Shown: positions 8,849 to 18,623, counted from the stretch's first letter. The stretch: 64,000 nucleotides of DNA from Pueribacillus theae (GCF_003097615.1 NZ_QCZG01000005.1:1-64000), one strand, 5' to 3'. Program-made: numbers and translations. Notes: a model not told the origin generated them from the letters alone.

Positions 8849-9982
8849 TTGAAAATACATACGATTGAACCAACTCCTAGTCCAAATTCGATGAAAATCG
8901 TTGTAGATGAAAAGCTGCCTGATCGAAAATATTATCATTATAAAGAGGAGGACATCGACCAGGCGCCCCCGCTCATGAAAGCATTGCTTTCGATTGAAGG
9001 GGTGAAAAGCTTATACCATGTCGCCGATTTTATTGCGCTCGATCGTTATCCGAAAGTCAGTTGGGAACAAATTTTGCCAAAAGTAAGGGAAGTTTTTGGT
9101 GAAAATGTTGATAAATCCATTGATTTAAAAGAAAAGGATGCCGTCGATTCCTCATACGGAGAGGTCCAAGTTTTTGTGCAATTTTTCCGATATATTCCAA
9201 TGCAAATTAAACTTGTGGCAGGAGATGAGGAAAGAAGAGTCGGACTTCCTGAAACGTTTCAAAAAGCCATTATGAAAGCTCAAGACTCGTCTCCTAACAT
9301 CGTGATGGAGCGGCAATGGAAAGAACAAGGCATTCGCTACGGCGATTTTGATGAAATTGGAAAAGCTGTATCCGATGAACTTTCAGCTACTTACGATGAA
9401 GAACGGCTGCAGCAATTAGTGAAGGCTGCTTATGAAGAGGATCCGAAAGAAATATTTATTAGGCCAAGCATTACTTCGGCCGAAGTCCGAGAAGCGATGA
9501 AAAGCGATGACTGGAAAATGCGCTTTGCGGCGCTTGAAAAAATGAATCCTAAAAAAGAAGATATTCCATTGCTTGCACAAGCATTAGACGATGACAAATC
9601 CTCGATTCGCAGGCTCGCTACAGTCTATCTTGGTATGATTGAAGATGAAGAAGTACTTCCTTACCTATATAAGGCTCTGAAAGATAAAGCAGTTTCAGTA
9701 AGAAGAACTGCTGGCGACTGCTTATCAGACATTGGAAGTACAAAGGCAATCCCTGCAATGATCGAAGCATTGAAAGACAATAACAAACTTGTCCGCTGGC
9801 GAGCTGCTATGTTTCTGTATGAAGTAGGTGATGAAACAGCCATTCCTGCATTAAAAGAAGCCGAATCCGATCCAGAATTCGAAGTTAGCTTACAAGCCCG
9901 AATGGCAAGAGAAAGAATTGAAAGCGGCGAAGAGGCTGCCGGTTCCGTGTGGCAGCAAATGACGGAGAGTAGAAGGAAGTAA
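8849..9982 (+). CDS. YpgR/CvfC-type NifU-N and HEAT-repeat protein
   Basis: A 377-residue protein beginning MKIHTIEPTPSPNSMKI, the hallmark of the Nfu/NifU N-terminal domain (residues 1-90). A middle region follows, then about four HEAT/PBS-lyase repeats (about 205-355) with DKSSIRRLA and DKAVSVRRTA helices. Bacilli encode it as YpgR, and the staphylococcal relative is called conserved virulence factor C. The biochemical role is unknown; the architecture suggests a scaffold for protein or Fe-S handling. TTG at 8849 is favoured because GAAGAAGGG lies 8 bases upstream and the protein then aligns with family N-termini. It is unrelated to the catabolic genes. Confidence 0.85.
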   Translation: MKIHTIEPTPSPNSMKIVVDEKLPDRKYYHYKEEDIDQAPPLMKALLSIEGVKSLYHVADFIALDRYPKVSWEQILPKVREVFGENVDKSIDLKEKDAVDSSYGEVQVFVQFFRYIPMQIKLVAGDEERRVGLPETFQKAIMKAQDSSPNIVMERQWKEQGIRYGDFDEIGKAVSDELSATYDEERLQQLVKAAYEEDPKEIFIRPSITSAEVREAMKSDDWKMRFAALEKMNPKKEDIPLLAQALDDDKSSIRRLATVYLGMIEDEEVLPYLYKALKDKAVSVRRTAGDCLSDIGSTKAIPAMIEALKDNNKLVRWRAAMFLYEVGDETAIPALKEAESDPEFEVSLQARMARERIESGEEAAGSVWQQMTESRRK

Positions 9983-10002
9983 AATAATCGATTTTTCACA
10001 CT

Positions 10003-10111
10003 GCAACCGTCCGTAAGACCCCCCGCTTCTAGACTTAGAGGCTTCGAAGAACTCTAAGTGGGGGACAACGGCGCTAATTCTAATAAGTCTCATTTTACCG
10101 AGACTGTGAAC
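10003..10111 (-). repeat. Dispersed repeat, inverted copy (C)
   Basis: The reverse complement reads through GTCTCGGTAAAATGAGACTT, CCCCCACTTAGAGTTCTTCG and CTTACGGACGGTTGC, aligning along about 105 bp with the second half of the copy at 8453-8629. Copies A and C face each other and bracket the YpgR-like gene. Confidence 0.7.
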
Positions 10112-10141
10112 AGAGGGTTATATTCTGTTCGCGCTTTATTA

Positions 10142-10170
10142 ACACCGTCAAAAGGCGGTGTATTTTTTTG
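10142..10170 (+). terminator. Rho-independent terminator
   Basis: ACACCGTC and GGCGGTGT form an 8-bp stem (one G-T pair) around an AAAA loop, followed by A and seven T. It separates the YpgR-like gene from the ligase at 10253. Confidence 0.8.
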
Positions 10171-10252
10171 TAATGCTTTTCTCAATTTTTGTTATAAAGG
10201 GAATGCGCTTTCGCATAAGCTGTATTAAATGATTTTAAGGAGGTACAAACAT

Positions 10253-11878
10253 GTGACAACATTTTGGTCCGATATCGAACCTTTTGTTTCTAAAGAAGTA
10301 ATAAACGGTGTAACAATGAAAACATATTCTGATCGGCCGAAAACGTTAAGTGAAACCCTCGATTACAGTGTGGAACGTTTTCCGGAAAAGATCGCACTCG
10401 TTCATGGGGACGAGCAAGTGACGTATCGAGAATTGAAAAAGCAAGTAAATCATGCAGCATATCAACTGAGGAAAACGTACGGTGTTCAAAAAGGCGATCG
10501 TGTTGCACTTTTGTTAATGAACGGCATACCGTTTGTTGTGTGTGTTTACGCCGCAATGCAAATTGGGGCAATCGCCGTTCCTTTAAACACCAAGTTAAAA
10601 ACAAGAGAACTTGAATTTATGCTTCAAAACTCTGGTGCAAAGATACTGATCTCTAATTTGGAGTGGTGGGAGCATATTGCGTCAATTAAAGATACGATCC
10701 CTGCAGAGAAAATTTTTATAACGAGTGAACACGTTCCTCAAGGGACAATACCATACCATTTTCTTGTAGAAGAGATAACAAATGAAGTTATTCAGGAAGA
10801 TGTTTGCGAAGGTGATGGCGCCTTTATCATGTATACTTCTGGAACAACGGGGAGACCGAAAGGCGCATTAATCTCACATCGAAATATTATCCATACATGT
10901 TTGAACTATACGTATTGCTACCGGTTAACGAGTGATGATTCAACAGTGATTGCCGTTCCAGTTTTTCACATTACCGGGTTGGCAGCACAGCTTACAACAT
11001 TTATTTATCTTGGCGGAAAAATTGTCCTTATGCCGATGTTTCAGCCAAAACAATTTTTAGAATTGCTTGAAGGGGAAAAAATTACGCATGTCATTGCATC
11101 GCCAACCGTATATGTCATGACCCTAATGGAACCTGATTATATGAATTACGATGTTTCCAGTATTCGAGTAGGTGCTTTCGGCGGTGCACCAATGCCTGGG
11201 GAAACGTTAAAGGCACTTAAAAAGTGGATCCCTTCGATTGAATTGCACAACACATATGGGTTAACGGAAACGACTTCACCAGCAATCATTATGCCAGATG
11301 AACATCAGTTAAGAAAAATCAGCTCTGTCGGTGTAGTAAGTCCAGTTACAGAAGCGAAAATCGTTGATCCGGTAACAAGAGAAGAACTTGGTTCAAATGA
11401 AATTGGTGAATTGCTTTTCAAAGGCCCTATGGTCATTGAAAAATATTGGAATAACTCAGAAGCTACAGAAAAGACAATTCAAGAAGGTTGGTTGTCGACC
11501 GGTGATCTTGCAATGATCGATGAGGAAGGCTTTGTGACAATTATGGATCGTTTGAAAGACATGATTAACCGTGGTGGTGAAAAAATCTTTTCAGTCGAAG
11601 TAGAAGATGTCCTTTATTCAAATCCAAAAATTTTGGAAGCTGCAATAGTAGGCATCGATGATCCAACATACGGTGAGGTAGTCAAAGCTTGTGTTGTGCT
11701 GAAGCCGGAACAGACAGCTACAGAAGAGGATGTAAAGAAATGGGTTGCTGATCGGCTAGCAAAATATAAAGTACCGGCGTATGTCGAATTTCTTGACACG
11801 TTGCCTAGGAATCCCAACGGAAAAGTAATTAAGACCGAGTTACGTTACATCCCTGAACAAGCAAATAAACAAAAATAG
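10253..11878 (+). CDS. Acyl-CoA ligase (AMP-forming)
   Basis: A 541-residue ANL-family ligase. P-loop [11 protein letters not shown] starts near residue 194, followed by YGLTETTS, the hinge region [13 protein letters not shown] and the catalytic lysine in PNGKVIKTE. The GTG at 10253 is preferred because AAGGAGG lies 12 bases upstream inside the longer frame. It is closely related to the ligase at 17022 (shared SDRPKT/ADRPKT start and [13 protein letters not shown]). It is followed 21 bp downstream by the phosphotriesterase-like gene, so hydrolysis of a lactone or ester followed by CoA activation is plausible but unproven. Confidence 0.9.
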   Translation: MTTFWSDIEPFVSKEVINGVTMKTYSDRPKTLSETLDYSVERFPEKIALVHGDEQVTYRELKKQVNHAAYQLRKTYGVQKGDRVALLLMNGIPFVVCVYAAMQIGAIAVPLNTKLKTRELEFMLQNSGAKILISNLEWWEHIASIKDTIPAEKIFITSEHVPQGTIPYHFLVEEITNEVIQEDVCEGDGAFIMYTSGTTGRPKGALISHRNIIHTCLNYTYCYRLTSDDSTVIAVPVFHITGLAAQLTTFIYLGGKIVLMPMFQPKQFLELLEGEKITHVIASPTVYVMTLMEPDYMNYDVSSIRVGAFGGAPMPGETLKALKKWIPSIELHNTYGLTETTSPAIIMPDEHQLRKISSVGVVSPVTEAKIVDPVTREELGSNEIGELLFKGPMVIEKYWNNSEATEKTIQEGWLSTGDLAMIDEEGFVTIMDRLKDMINRGGEKIFSVEVEDVLYSNPKILEAAIVGIDDPTYGEVVKACVVLKPEQTATEEDVKKWVADRLAKYKVPAYVEFLDTLPRNPNGKVIKTELRYIPEQANKQK

Positions 11879-11899
11879 AAATAGAGGGGGAACAAGGTA

Positions 11900-12886
11900 A
11901 TGACAAAAATGGTAAATACAGTGTTAGGTCCTGTTGCCGCCGATCAGCTTGGCAAAACATTAATGCACGAGCATTTCTTTTTTGGATACCCAGGTTATTA
12001 TGGAAATACGCTTTATGTGAATGATCGTGAGGACGTATTAAAAAAGGGATTGGAAGTCGCAGCAAAAGTGAAGGCACATGGTGTGCAAACCGTTGTTGAT
12101 GCGACACCAAATGATTGCGGAAGAGACCCGGAGCTTTTGAAAGAAATTGCAGAACGTTCAGAGTTGAACATCATTTGTTCGACAGGCTACTACTATGAAG
12201 GAGAAGGTGCCCCAGCTTACTTTAAGTTCAAACAAGGAATCGGACAAGCCGAAGAAGAAATTTACGAACTGTTAATGGGCGAAATTACTAATGGCATTGG
12301 AAAAACCGGAATCAAACCTGGTGTGATTAAATTAGCATCAAGTAAAGATCAAATTACACCTTACGAGGAAATGTTCTTTAAGGCGGCTGCAAAAATACAA
12401 AAAGAAACGGGAATTTCAATGATTACCCATACGCAAGAAGGTACGATGGGTCCTGAACAAGCAGAACTGCTTGTATCAGAAGGAGCAGATCCTGGCAGAA
12501 TTTTAATCGGGCATATGGATGGAAATACAGATATAAAATATCACAAACGCACACTAGATACAGGGGTATTCGTTGGTTTTGATCGTTTTGGCATTCAAGG
12601 CTTTGTTGGTGCACCAATGGATGAAGATCGAGTCGGTTTATTAATTGGCTTGATAGGAAGCGGCTATGAAGAACAGTTGATGATGTCACATGATACAGTA
12701 AATGTATGGCTAGGAAAGGCGCCTCAATTTCCTGCGGAATTAGCCGAATTAATTGAAAATTGGCATGTAACACATATCTTTGAAAATATTATACCATCTT
12801 TGAAAAATGGTGGAGTGACAGACGAGCAAATCAATACGATTTTAGTAGGAAATCCAAGCAGAATTTTTGGAGGAGAAGTTAAGTAA
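11900..12886 (+). CDS. Phosphotriesterase-family metal-dependent hydrolase
   Basis: A 328-residue amidohydrolase-superfamily TIM barrel of the PTE/PLL group. The binuclear metal site is visible: HEH at residues 23-25, Lys144 (VIKLASS, the likely carboxylated lysine), His in MITHTQEG, His in IGHMDGN and Asp in MMSHDTV. Natural substrates of this group are often lactones or other esters, with phosphotriesters as side activities. It is co-transcribed with the ligase at 10253, which suggests opening of a lactone before CoA activation. Substrate not determined. Confidence 0.88.
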   Translation: MTKMVNTVLGPVAADQLGKTLMHEHFFFGYPGYYGNTLYVNDREDVLKKGLEVAAKVKAHGVQTVVDATPNDCGRDPELLKEIAERSELNIICSTGYYYEGEGAPAYFKFKQGIGQAEEEIYELLMGEITNGIGKTGIKPGVIKLASSKDQITPYEEMFFKAAAKIQKETGISMITHTQEGTMGPEQAELLVSEGADPGRILIGHMDGNTDIKYHKRTLDTGVFVGFDRFGIQGFVGAPMDEDRVGLLIGLIGSGYEEQLMMSHDTVNVWLGKAPQFPAELAELIENWHVTHIFENIIPSLKNGGVTDEQINTILVGNPSRIFGGEVK

Positions 12887-12957
12887 AAGAAGCCTCTATT
12901 TGAAAAAACATCGGTGAAAGACTTAATGGGTGTACCATCCCTTAAAAAATTGACAGG

Positions 12958-13007
12958 GCTGTCCAGAAAGTCATTCATGACGTTTTGAGACAGCTTCCTT
13001 GTTTTTT
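12958..13007 (+). terminator. Rho-independent terminator
   Basis: Nested dyads GCTGTC/GACAGC (outer) and GTCAT/ATGAC (inner) are followed by TTCCTTG and six T. It ends the ligase-phosphotriesterase operon. Confidence 0.65.
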
Positions 13008-13102
13008 ACAAAGATACATACTAACTTCACGTAAATTAAGTGGAAAATAACAAATTGTTTTTCTCTACCTGATCTATTTTAGGGACTGCTTAGAAATATA
13101 AT

Positions 13103-13131
13103 TTGTGTTTTTTGAAAATATAAAATATAAT
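13103..13131 (+). promoter_or_regulatory. Putative sigma-A promoter of orphan binding protein
   Basis: TTGTGT and TATAAT are separated by 17 bp, in a very A+T-rich stretch about 30 bp before the start codon of the binding-protein gene. The -10 is perfect and the -35 keeps TTG only. Confidence 0.45.
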
Positions 13132-13160
13132 AAAAAAATAAATATTCAGGAGGTAGCCGA

Positions 13161-14435
13161 ATGCGAACAATGGAAAAAAGACAAACGCTTCTTTTTTTGC
13201 TGGTTTTGATGCTAATGGTTGGTCTAGCTGCATGTGGCGGAAAGGAAACAACAAACAAAACGCAAGAGGATAAAAAAACAAATGACAAAAAAGAAGCTAA
13301 AATTGCGCAAGGGATTACAGAAAAAGAAATTCTCGTCGGACATCTCGGCCCCCAAACAGGGCCTGTTGCTGTATACGATAAAGTAAGAAAAGGGCTCCAA
13401 TCCTACTTTAATTATGTGAATGACAACGGTGGAGTTGATGGAAGAGAAATTAAACTGATTGCTTATGATGATCAATACCAGCCTGCCCAAACCCTAAAAG
13501 GCGTACAGAAACTAGTAAACGATAATAAAGTCTTTTCATTGTTGTATCCCATTGGCACAGCAAACATCGGCGCAGCACAATCTTTTTTAACTGAATCGGG
13601 AATACCCGTCGTTGGAATAGGAACTGGAGCTGACAAGTTCGCAAATCCTCCTATCGAAAACTTTTTTATTTCTACATTTAACTATAAAATTGAAGCGAAA
13701 ATGTTCGTAGATTACATTGCAAACAAGCTAGATGCGAAAAAGGTTGCGATTGTTTACCAAAATGACGATTTTGGAAAGCAAAGCATTGAGGGGGCGAAAG
13801 AAGCAATCGCGCAATATGGCAACCTTGAAATTGTGGCTGAAATCCCGTTTTTAGCATCGGATACTGACTTTTCAAGCCAGGCTCAGAAAACTGTTCAATC
13901 TACACCTGATGTCATTGTTATGTTTACAACTCCTGCTCCAGCTGCGAACTTCAGAAAGGAAATGCATAAAATCGAAGCAACAGAAATTCCTTTCTTAGTT
14001 TCTGCTACTGGAGGGTCGGATCCAAACCAATTTGAGATCGCGGGCAAAGATGTTTGGGAAGGAACGATTAGTTCGACGAATATCTCGCTTGATACGGCCT
14101 CTTTATCTGGTTACGAAGAGTATGCCAATCAGATCAAGAAAGACTTTGGCGAGCAAGATATAGGAGATCTTTCCGAAACGGGGTGGGCTGTTGGACAAAT
14201 TTTTGTTGAAGCAGTAAAACGAGCAGGAGAAGATTTAACGTGGGAAAACTTAATCAAACAGTTGGAAACATTCGACAACTGGGATGGCTCGTTATATCCT
14301 GCTGTGACATATACACCTGAGCATAGATATGGCAATACGACCTTGTTTTTATTTGAGGCAGAAGATGGTGAACGAAAGGTATTGCATAAAATGCATTATG
14401 ATTTAAAGACAGAAAAAGTAACATATGATGATTAA
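13161..14435 (+). CDS. LIV-type substrate-binding lipoprotein (orphan)
   Basis: A 424-residue solute-binding protein with a signal peptide ending in LAAC (Cys25), a Lys/Thr-rich tether to about residue 48, and a Peripla_BP_6 fold containing HLGPQTGPVAVYD and KLIAYDDQYQPA. It is a close paralogue of the proteins at 18719 and 20054, but its binding loop reads LYPIGTANIGAAQS, without their CTPC motif. It is flanked by its own promoter and terminator and has no adjacent permease, so it probably docks on the permeases at 21395-23278. Confidence 0.9.
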   Translation: MRTMEKRQTLLFLLVLMLMVGLAACGGKETTNKTQEDKKTNDKKEAKIAQGITEKEILVGHLGPQTGPVAVYDKVRKGLQSYFNYVNDNGGVDGREIKLIAYDDQYQPAQTLKGVQKLVNDNKVFSLLYPIGTANIGAAQSFLTESGIPVVGIGTGADKFANPPIENFFISTFNYKIEAKMFVDYIANKLDAKKVAIVYQNDDFGKQSIEGAKEAIAQYGNLEIVAEIPFLASDTDFSSQAQKTVQSTPDVIVMFTTPAPAANFRKEMHKIEATEIPFLVSATGGSDPNQFEIAGKDVWEGTISSTNISLDTASLSGYEEYANQIKKDFGEQDIGDLSETGWAVGQIFVEAVKRAGEDLTWENLIKQLETFDNWDGSLYPAVTYTPEHRYGNTTLFLFEAEDGERKVLHKMHYDLKTEKVTYDD

Positions 14436-14488
14436 AACAGTTATAGCAGAAATGAAATAGACGGAAAAAATATATGATATAAGAGTTA

Positions 14489-14530
14489 GCAGATTGCTTT
14501 TTTAAAAAGGCAATCTGCCTATTATTTTTA
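14489..14530 (+). terminator. Rho-independent terminator
   Basis: GCAGATTGC and GCAATCTGC pair, extended by a T-run opposite an A-run, and are followed by a T-rich tail. It closes the orphan binding-protein gene. Confidence 0.8.
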
Positions 14531-14531
14531 A

Positions 14532-14570
14532 TTGATGAAAAATTTCATCAAATTTAAAGGGTTTCGAAAC
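14532..14570. promoter_or_regulatory. Palindromes upstream of activator A
   Basis: TTGATGAAAAATTTCATCAA (14532-14551) is a near-perfect palindrome and GTTTCGAAAC (14561-14570) a perfect one. Both lie less than 90 bp before the start of the sigma-54 activator gene and are candidate operator sites, possibly autoregulatory. The first shares the TTGAT/ATCAA arms of the enhancer-like sites at 16041-16078. Confidence 0.4.
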
Positions 14571-14618
14571 TTTATATCGAAATAATTATCGAACATCATT
14601 TGCTAAGAGGGGAGAACA

Positions 14619-16043
14619 ATGGGAAATAGTGAATCCATTTTTTTAAGAAGTGTAAATCAAAAATCTTTAGAAGAAACCCGACAGTTAAATAAAATTCTAA
14701 GATTGATTATTGATTCAAGTTACGACGCAATTTTTGTGGCGGACGAAAATGCTGTAGGGATTATTATGAACGAAGCGTATACAAGAATAACAGGCGTTAC
14801 GCCCGAAGAATTAATTGGAAAGAATATGCAGGAGCTCGTTGATCAAGGAATCATATCAGAATCGGTTACGTTAAAAGTCTTAAAAGAAAAACGATTAGTA
14901 ACGATTGTACAAAATGTGAAGGGAACAGAATTACTAGTAACAGGAAGTCCAATTTATGATGAAAATGGAAAAATTACCCACGTCGTTTCAAATTTGCGTG
15001 ATATTTCTGATCTTAACAGATTAAAGTCAGAGCTGTACGAAACGAAGGTTCTAACCAAAAAATATTTGGATGAAATTGAGGATTTTAAACAAAAAGAAGG
15101 AGCTAGGTTATTGCTTGACGGCGTCATCGCGCAAAGCAAAGAAATGATGCAAGTGCTGCATTTGGCAAAGAAAGTTTCTCAAGTCGATTCAACCGTTTTG
15201 CTTCAAGGTGAATCAGGGGTTGGAAAAGAAATCTTTGCCAATATGATCCATTTGAACAGCAAACGATCTGATAAACCTTATATTAAAGTGAATTGTGCTG
15301 CTATCCCAGAAAAGTTGTTAGAATCCGAGTTGTTTGGTTATGAAAAAGGTGCCTTTACTGGAGCGGATCGGCAAGGCAAACCCGGCTACTTCGAACAAGC
15401 GGAAGGAGGAACACTTTTTCTTGATGAAATTGGTGAAATGCCCCTTGATTTACAAGTAAAATTACTTAGAGTTTTGCAAGAATATGAAGTCATGAGAATC
15501 GGTGGAACAAAAACAATAAAAGTTAATGTAAGAATCATATCCGCTTCAAACAGAAATTTAGAAGAATTAGTTGAAAAGGGAGAGTTTCGAAAAGACTTGT
15601 TTTACCGTTTAAATATCGTACCGATTAAGATCCCGCCACTTCGTGAAAGAAAGGCGGACATTCCACCGCTCGCTTTTTATTTTTTAAATAAAACAAACGA
15701 AAAATACGATATGAACAAGCATTTTCATATCGATGTCATTCATCGTTTTGAAGCATACGAGTGGCCTGGCAATATTCGGGAAATGGAAAATTTGATTGAA
15801 AGGCTCGTTGTCACTTCAGATAGTGAAGAAATTACTGTAAACGACTTACCGGGTATTTTCAATTTACATAGTGAAAATAGAATAAAAGAAAAAACGTTAA
15901 AAGAATTGATAGAAGAAGTAGAAAGAAAAGCGATTATTGAAGCGATGCTTGAACACAAAACGACACGGAAGGCAGCCGCAAAACTAGGGATCAGTCAATC
16001 CACGCTTGTTAAAAAGATGCAGAGATTAAAAATTATCATTTGA
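14619..16043 (+). CDS. Sigma-54-dependent activator A (PAS-AAA+-HTH)
   Basis: A 474-residue bacterial enhancer-binding protein. An N-terminal PAS domain (about 25-140) probably senses the inducer. The AAA+ domain has Walker A GESGVGKE (about 197-204), the sigma-54 contact loop GAFTGA (about 244-249) and Walker B GTLFLDEIGEM. A C-terminal Fis-type helix-turn-helix (about 430-472) ends in AAKLGISQSTLVKKM. It is transcribed toward the long operon starting at 16235. Two spaced inverted repeats begin at its stop codon and a sigma-54 promoter follows, so it is very likely the activator of that operon. The ligand is unknown. Confidence 0.93.
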   Translation: MGNSESIFLRSVNQKSLEETRQLNKILRLIIDSSYDAIFVADENAVGIIMNEAYTRITGVTPEELIGKNMQELVDQGIISESVTLKVLKEKRLVTIVQNVKGTELLVTGSPIYDENGKITHVVSNLRDISDLNRLKSELYETKVLTKKYLDEIEDFKQKEGARLLLDGVIAQSKEMMQVLHLAKKVSQVDSTVLLQGESGVGKEIFANMIHLNSKRSDKPYIKVNCAAIPEKLLESELFGYEKGAFTGADRQGKPGYFEQAEGGTLFLDEIGEMPLDLQVKLLRVLQEYEVMRIGGTKTIKVNVRIISASNRNLEELVEKGEFRKDLFYRLNIVPIKIPPLRERKADIPPLAFYFLNKTNEKYDMNKHFHIDVIHRFEAYEWPGNIREMENLIERLVVTSDSEEITVNDLPGIFNLHSENRIKEKTLKELIEEVERKAIIEAMLEHKTTRKAAAKLGISQSTLVKKMQRLKIII

Positions 16044-16078
16044 TTCAAAAAGGAATCAAATGATTCTAAAAATAATCA
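16041..16078. promoter_or_regulatory. Enhancer-type sites for activator A
   Basis: Two inverted repeats, TGATTC-N6-GAATCA (16041-16058) and TGATTC-N6-TAATCA (16061-16078), have centres 20 bp apart. They lie 105-125 bp upstream of the -24 element, which is a normal position for upstream activating sequences of a sigma-54 activator. Confidence 0.7.
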
Positions 16079-16172
16079 AAAAAGGGGCTTTTCATTTAAG
16101 TAAATGTGTTATAATTCATAAAAACAATTGAATTTTCACTAAATATCAACGATTTTTACTAAATAAATCTTT

Positions 16173-16188
16173 TGGTATGATTTTTGCA
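16173..16188 (+). promoter_or_regulatory. Sigma-54 (-24/-12) promoter of the 16-kb operon
   Basis: TGGTATG-N4-TTGCA, with GG at 16174-16175 and GC at 16186-16187 exactly 10 bases apart. It lies about 45 bp before the SDR start codon. Confidence 0.82.
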
Positions 16189-16234
16189 TTATTATATTAC
16201 CGAACATAAATAAAGATGGCCGGGGGGTGTTTTT

Positions 16235-16999
16235 TTGAATTTTCCAACCTTCGCTTTAAATGAAAAGGTTGCCCTAATTACGGGCGGGAGCAAAGGAATT
16301 GGGTTTGGCATGGCCGTGGCATTAGGAGAATACGGTGCCAAGGTTGTCATTGCGAGTAGAGGATTACAAGATTTAGAGAAAGCGAAAGAGCAGCTTGAAG
16401 GTCGGCAAATTGATGTGAAAATCTTTCAAGTTGACGTAACAAAAAAGGAACAAGTGGAAGAGCTTGTCCAAAATATCGTAAAGGAATACGGCAAGCTTGA
16501 TATTCTCGTAAATAATGCTGGCATGAATATTCGAAAACCACTCGTTGAGGTGGAAGAAGCAGACTGGGATCAAGTGATTACAACAAATCTAAAAGGGATC
16601 TTTCTTATGGGACAAGCAGCCGCGAAACAAATGATTAAACAAAAATCAGGAAAAATCATTAACATTTCCTCGATTTTGGGTTCAATTGGATTTTCGATGC
16701 AAACGAGTTATGCAGCAAGCAAAGGCGGAATCAACCAATTAACAAAAGTCTGGGCAGATGAACTGGCGCCTCATGGCATTACAGTCAATGCCATTGGACC
16801 GGCTTACATTAAAACACCTATGACAGAAGAATGGCTTGCAGATGAAAGCCGCTACAGTGAAATCGTTAATAATACAATGCTAAAACGGGTAGGGAATTTG
16901 GAAGATTTGGCAGGCCCTGTTGTCTTTTTTGCGTCAGAGGCATCTAATTATGTAACAGGACAGGTATTAAATGTCGATGGAGGCTGGACAGCAAAATAA
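16235..16999 (+). CDS. SDR-family oxidoreductase
   Basis: A 254-residue classical short-chain dehydrogenase/reductase. Cofactor motif TGGSKGIG is at 16-23, NNAG is present, and the catalytic Ser-Tyr-Lys set includes Tyr159 and Lys163 (YAASK). The TTG start follows GGGGGGT. As the first gene of the sigma-54 operon it may oxidise a hydroxyl group of the imported compound or of a 3-hydroxyacyl-CoA. Resemblance to 3-oxoacyl-ACP reductase/gluconate 5-dehydrogenase types is general and does not fix the substrate. Confidence 0.9.
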   Translation: MNFPTFALNEKVALITGGSKGIGFGMAVALGEYGAKVVIASRGLQDLEKAKEQLEGRQIDVKIFQVDVTKKEQVEELVQNIVKEYGKLDILVNNAGMNIRKPLVEVEEADWDQVITTNLKGIFLMGQAAAKQMIKQKSGKIINISSILGSIGFSMQTSYAASKGGINQLTKVWADELAPHGITVNAIGPAYIKTPMTEEWLADESRYSEIVNNTMLKRVGNLEDLAGPVVFFASEASNYVTGQVLNVDGGWTAK

Positions 17000-17021
17000 C
17001 GTTGGAGTGAGGGGAGAGCGT

Positions 17022-18602
17022 TTGGTAAAAAAACAAATAGTTTTTGGCCGCGAAGTGAAAGTGTTCGCAGATAGGCCAAAAACAATAACTGAAATGTTAA
17101 ACAATTCTGCTGCTAAATTTCCAGATAAAGAAGCAGTCGTATCAGATAAAATTCGAATGACTTATAAAGAAGCAAAAGAGAGAATCGATACCATTTCAGC
17201 TAATTTACAAACACAATTTCATTTGAAAAAAGGCGATCGAATCGCTTTACTTCTCAATAATTGTATAGAGTTTTTCTTAATGGTTTTCGCAAGCGCACAA
17301 TTGGGGGCGATTGTTGTTCCGCTGAATACGAAGCTGAAAGAAAAAGAATTGACATTTATGCTTCTCCATTCAGGCACAAAATTACTCGTTAGTGAAAGCG
17401 ATTTCAAAGGAAAGGTGGATAGTATTTTTTCAAAAGCGAAACTACCAGATTTAAAGCAGGTGTTTTTCGTAAATCATGAGGATTCAAAAGATACCAAATA
17501 CCTTCCTTTCTCAGTTTTAGAAAAGAGCACCCCATTCAAAAATAGTGTTCAAGTAGATGAAACAGATCCGCTTTTTATCGTTTACACATCGGGAACAACC
17601 GGCACCCCGAAAGGAGCGATTGGCAGTCATATCGGTGTCATTCACAGTGCGATGAATTATGAAAAAATACTTGGAACCAACGAAGAAACAAAAACGTTAA
17701 TAGCCGTTCCATTATTTCACGTAACAGGATTAATAGGACAAATGCTGCACATTGTTCTTGTCGGAGGAACATCAGTTATCATGCCGCGTTATCAAACGGA
17801 ATCTTATATTCAAACCGCGGCAGAAGAAAAAGTGACATTCCTTTTTAACGTTCCAACTATTTATATCATGATGATGTCACACAAGTTATTTAGACAGTAC
17901 GACTTTTCATCCGTTAAAACGATTGCTTATGGCGGAGCGCCGATGTCCTATGAAACAATCTATCAGCTAAGAAAGTCTTTTTCTAACGCCAGCTTGCAAA
18001 ATGCTTACGGAGCTACAGAAACGTCGTCTCCGACAACAATTATGCCCGCTTCTTATCCGGATTCAAAAATAGAGTCAGTCGGTTTGCCGGTCCCTGTTGC
18101 AGATTTAAAAATTGTAAATGAAGATTTGGAAGAATGTGGACCGAATGAAGTAGGAGAGTTATTAATTAAAGGCCCGATGGTTGTAGAGGGCTATTGGGAT
18201 AATGATGAAGCGAACCGAACGGCGTTCATAGATGGATATTGGATTTCGGGTGACATGGCCCGGATGGACGAAGAAGGATTCGTCTACATTATGGATCGAA
18301 AAAAAGACATGATTAACAGAGGAGGGGAGAAGATATTTTCTGTCGAGGTTGAGAATGCGCTATACAACCACCCATCCGTTCTTGAAGCAGCCGTCGTCGG
18401 TGTACCTGATCCGGTGTACGGGGAACAAGTGAAAGCATTTATCGTAAAAAAGGAAGGAACAGAAGTAAGCGCTGAAGAGCTTAAGTCTTTTCTCTCTGAA
18501 CGCCTTGCACGTTATAAAATCCCTAAAGAAATTGATTTTATTTCAGAGTTGCCAAGAAATCCCGGGGGAAAAGTATTAAAAAACATTCTTACAAATCAAT
18601 GA
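17022..18602 (+). CDS. Acyl-CoA ligase (AMP-forming)
   Basis: A 526-residue ANL-family ligase with P-loop YTSGTTGTPKG near residue 188, [21 protein letters not shown] and the catalytic lysine in GGKVLKNI. The TTG at 17022 follows GAGGGGAGAG; the longer frame would begin inside the SDR gene. It is paralogous to the ligase at 10253. It lies in the activator-A operon directly before the tandem binding proteins, consistent with activation of their ligand. Confidence 0.9.
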   Translation: MVKKQIVFGREVKVFADRPKTITEMLNNSAAKFPDKEAVVSDKIRMTYKEAKERIDTISANLQTQFHLKKGDRIALLLNNCIEFFLMVFASAQLGAIVVPLNTKLKEKELTFMLLHSGTKLLVSESDFKGKVDSIFSKAKLPDLKQVFFVNHEDSKDTKYLPFSVLEKSTPFKNSVQVDETDPLFIVYTSGTTGTPKGAIGSHIGVIHSAMNYEKILGTNEETKTLIAVPLFHVTGLIGQMLHIVLVGGTSVIMPRYQTESYIQTAAEEKVTFLFNVPTIYIMMMSHKLFRQYDFSSVKTIAYGGAPMSYETIYQLRKSFSNASLQNAYGATETSSPTTIMPASYPDSKIESVGLPVPVADLKIVNEDLEECGPNEVGELLIKGPMVVEGYWDNDEANRTAFIDGYWISGDMARMDEEGFVYIMDRKKDMINRGGEKIFSVEVENALYNHPSVLEAAVVGVPDPVYGEQVKAFIVKKEGTEVSAEELKSFLSERLARYKIPKEIDFISELPRNPGGKVLKNILTNQ

Positions 18603-18623
18603 GCTTCAATATCTTCATTCTTT

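Noticed and set aside
10205-10218. ATGCGCTTTCGCAT dyad before the ligase at 10253 as a cre or sigma-54 element
   Set aside because: It has three mismatches to cre, and no GG-N10-GC spacing is present. A chance palindrome is as likely.
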